Shown one piece after another: positions 62,196 to 64,000 of a DNA stretch of 64,000 nt. Source of the stretch: Lactobacillus sp. ESL0684 (lineage in GTDB: Bacteria; Bacillota; Bacilli; Lactobacillales; Lactobacillaceae). The stretch is from contig NZ_CP113941.1 of assembly GCF_029392675.1 (NCBI RefSeq), positions 1,166,001 through 1,230,000 of the forward strand, in the 5' to 3' direction. Each line of letters starts with the position of its first letter. The stretch's first letter is position 1. The notes under the pieces are model-generated. The model saw only the letters and a list, made by a program, of their open reading frames with translations. It had not been told where the DNA came from and did no database searches. The position numbers were made by a program, and so were the translations under genes.

Positions 62196-62951
62196 TTAAT
62201 CTTGATAATTAACTAATGCCAAGAATGAGTCAGGCTTCAAGCTTGCCCCACCAACTAAACCACCATCGATGTTTGGCTTAGCCATTAATTCTTTAACGTT
62301 ACTTGGGTTAACTGAACCACCGTATTGAATACGAACATTTTCAGCAGTTTCTTCATTATATAAGTCTTTAACCGTTTCACGAATTGTCTTACACATTTCT
62401 TCAGCTTGATCAGAACTGGCGGTTTTACCAGTACCAATTGCCCAGATTGGTTCATAGGCAATAACTAATTGGGAAACTTGTTCAGCAGATAAATCTTTTA
62501 AGGCAGCCTTGATCTGACCAACAACCCATTCAGCTTGTTGATTAGCTTCCCGCTTTTTAAGAGATTCACCACAACACAGAATTGGCGTAATGTGGTTAGC
62601 AAATAACGCTTTAGCTTTTTTGTTAATATCTGCATCAGTTTCATGGAAGTATTCACGACGTTCTGAGTGACCGATCACACAGTAATCCATGCCCATTTCA
62701 GCTAAAACTTTTGGTGAAGTTTCACCAGTAAAAGCACCTTCATCTTCAAAGTAGGCATTTTCAGCACCGACTTTCAAGTTTGAGCCTTTAGCAGCACTTG
62801 CCAAAGCGTCAAGGTCAACAGCTGGAGCACAGATCAATGCTTCAACTTTGTTTGAATCTGGTAATTGATCTTTAACTCCTGCTACAAATTCAGTTGTTTG
62901 GGCTGGATTCATGTGCAATTTCCAGTTACCAGCAATAATTGGTGTACGCAT
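62196..62951 (-). CDS. tpiA: Triosephosphate isomerase
   Basis: A 251-residue TIM. N-G/K motif A-G-N-W-K-L-H (Lys catalytic, about 8-13), H in I-G-H-S-E-R-R-E, catalytic Glu in [12 protein letters not shown], and phosphate loop G-G-S-V. Interconverts DHAP and GAP in glycolysis. Follows pgk by 21 bases. Confidence 0.97.
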   Translation of the reverse strand: MRTPIIAGNWKLHMNPAQTTEFVAGVKDQLPDSNKVEALICAPAVDLDALASAAKGSNLKVGAENAYFEDEGAFTGETSPKVLAEMGMDYCVIGHSERREYFHETDADINKKAKALFANHITPILCCGESLKKREANQQAEWVVGQIKAALKDLSAEQVSQLVIAYEPIWAIGTGKTASSDQAEEMCKTIRETVKDLYNEETAENVRIQYGGSVNPSNVKELMAKPNIDGGLVGGASLKPDSFLALVNYQD

Positions 62952-62972
62952 ATAATTTAGATCCTTTCTTAA

Positions 62973-64000
62973 TTACTTTTCTGAAATGCAGACAATTCCT
63001 GGCAAGTCCTTACCTTCAAGGTATTGTAAGGAAGCACCACCACCAGTTGAAATGTGGGAAATCTTCGGTGCAATACCTAATTGCTTAGCAGCAGCAGTCG
63101 AGTCACCACCACCAATAATGGTAGTAGCATTTTCTAGATCTGCTAATGACTTACCAACTTCTAAAGTTCCTTTAGCAAAGTTAGGCATCTCAAAAGCACC
63201 CATCGGTCCGTTCCAAACAACTGTCTTAGCAGATTTCAAAATTTCCTTGAACTTTTCAACGGTCTTTGGACCAATATCTAAGCCCATCATGTTGTCAGGA
63301 ATGTCATCGCCAACAACTTCACGAGAAGCATCATTTGAAAATTCAGTCGCAGCCAAGTTGTCAACTGGCAAAACGATTTTACCATCAGCATCTTTTAAGA
63401 GTTGCTTAGCTAGCTCAACTTTGTCTGGTTCAAATAATGATTTACCAATATCATGACCTTGAGCAGCTAAGAATGTATATGCCATTCCCCCACCAATTAA
63501 GATGTGGTCTGATTTAGGAATCAAGTTAGTGATAACATCAATCTTGTCAGAAACCTTGGCACCACCCAAAATGGTTACAAATGGGTGTTCTGGATTAGCA
63601 ACAGCGTCACCTAGGAACTTAATTTCTTTTTCCATTAAGTAACCAGCTGCAGCAGGCTTGCCAGCCTTCTTCATTGCTTCAGCAATACCAACGTTAGAAG
63701 CATGGCTTCTGTGCGCAGTCCCAAAGGCATCGTTAACATAAATATCACCAAGACTAGCCCAGTATTCACCTAAAGTTGGGTCATTCTTACTTTCACGTTT
63801 ACCAAAATCATTATCAATATCTTGGAAACGAGTATTTTCAAGAACAATTATATCACCGTCATGCATCTCATTGATAGCACTTTCAACTGATTTGCCTTCA
63901 TTAGAAGCTACAAAAGTTACCGGTCTATCCAAGAGTTCACTTAAACGAGCAGCAACTGGTTTAAGTGACAATTCTTTTTTATCATCATCCGACTTGATAC
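62973..64000 (-). CDS. pgk: Phosphoglycerate kinase, 5' end outside the window
   Basis: 342 codons are visible; the frame stays open to the window edge, and about 60 N-terminal residues are missing. Present: [34 protein letters not shown] and the C-terminal G-G-G-D-S-T-A-A. Transfers phosphate from 1,3-bisphosphoglycerate to ADP. Glycolytic operon with tpiA. Confidence 0.96.
   Translation of the reverse strand, partial: IKSDDDKKELSLKPVAARLSELLDRPVTFVASNEGKSVESAINEMHDGDIIVLENTRFQDIDNDFGKRESKNDPTLGEYWASLGDIYVNDAFGTAHRSHASNVGIAEAMKKAGKPAAAGYLMEKEIKFLGDAVANPEHPFVTILGGAKVSDKIDVITNLIPKSDHILIGGGMAYTFLAAQGHDIGKSLFEPDKVELAKQLLKDADGKIVLPVDNLAATEFSNDASREVVGDDIPDNMMGLDIGPKTVEKFKEILKSAKTVVWNGPMGAFEMPNFAKGTLEVGKSLADLENATTIIGGGDSTAAAKQLGIAPKISHISTGGGASLQYLEGKDLPGIVCISEK

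Overview
The window looks like chromosome of a low-GC, AT-rich member of Lactobacillaceae, most likely Lactobacillus sensu stricto. Support: a secreted protein with a C-terminal SLAP-type (S-layer-associated) domain, a short IMP dehydrogenase without CBS domains, a complete type II fatty acid synthesis operon under a FabT-type MarR regulator, the murB-cdaA-cdaR-glmM block, and AGGAGG ribosome sites. I cannot name the species. No rRNA, tRNA, CRISPR array or prophage was seen.

Layout. 1-2.8 kb: late-competence comG operon (minus; comGE is cut by the window edge). 2.95-10.8 kb: yebC, an amino-acid permease, a signal peptidase inserted before a relic of a second permease, a Cof-type HAD phosphatase and a MacB-like ABC exporter. 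10.8-16.2 kb: GrpB, an ABC-2 exporter operon, and a MerR-controlled alcohol dehydrogenase/cupin pair. 16.4-18 kb: guaB and a broken HIT gene. 18-28.5 kb: the twelve-gene fab/acc operon with fabT, divergent from birA, whose product biotinylates AccB. 28.5-39.3 kb: ABC-F ATPase, split ThrE exporter, M20 peptidase, TetR, MarR-MFS pair, BlaI/CopY-type regulator with a membrane protein, HAD phosphatase, glmS. 39.5-49.7 kb: SLAP surface protein, glmM-cdaR-cdaA-murB (c-di-AMP and wall precursors), exonuclease, tsaE-pta-ung, HAD phosphatase. 49.7-54 kb: a 190-bp MITE-like element and three paralogous amidohydrolases with a candidate type I toxin-antitoxin locus between copies two and three. 54.1-60.6 kb: a lactococcin-972-type bacteriocin locus with two ABC modules and a divergent Rgg-type regulator. 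60.6-62 kb: YefM/YoeB and HicAB modules. 62.2 kb to the end: tpiA and pgk (pgk truncated by the window edge).

The most interesting region is 54.1-60.6 kb. The lactococcin-972-like gene is preceded, with one base between stop and start, by a well-initiated 25-codon ORF encoding a short hydrophobic/acidic peptide. A perfect 15-bp palindrome abuts the weak -35 element of their shared promoter. The Rgg regulator reads away from the other side of that region. This is the architecture expected of a peptide-pheromone (Rgg/SHP-like) circuit controlling a bacteriocin. The architecture is visible; the function is inference. Other points worth a look: the candidate type I toxin-antitoxin locus at 52.56-52.76 kb, an A12 tract in the promoter spacer of the SLAP protein, gene conversion between amidohydrolase copies, a textbook 19-bp-spacer MerR promoter, and FabT-like boxes at both the fab operon and birA.
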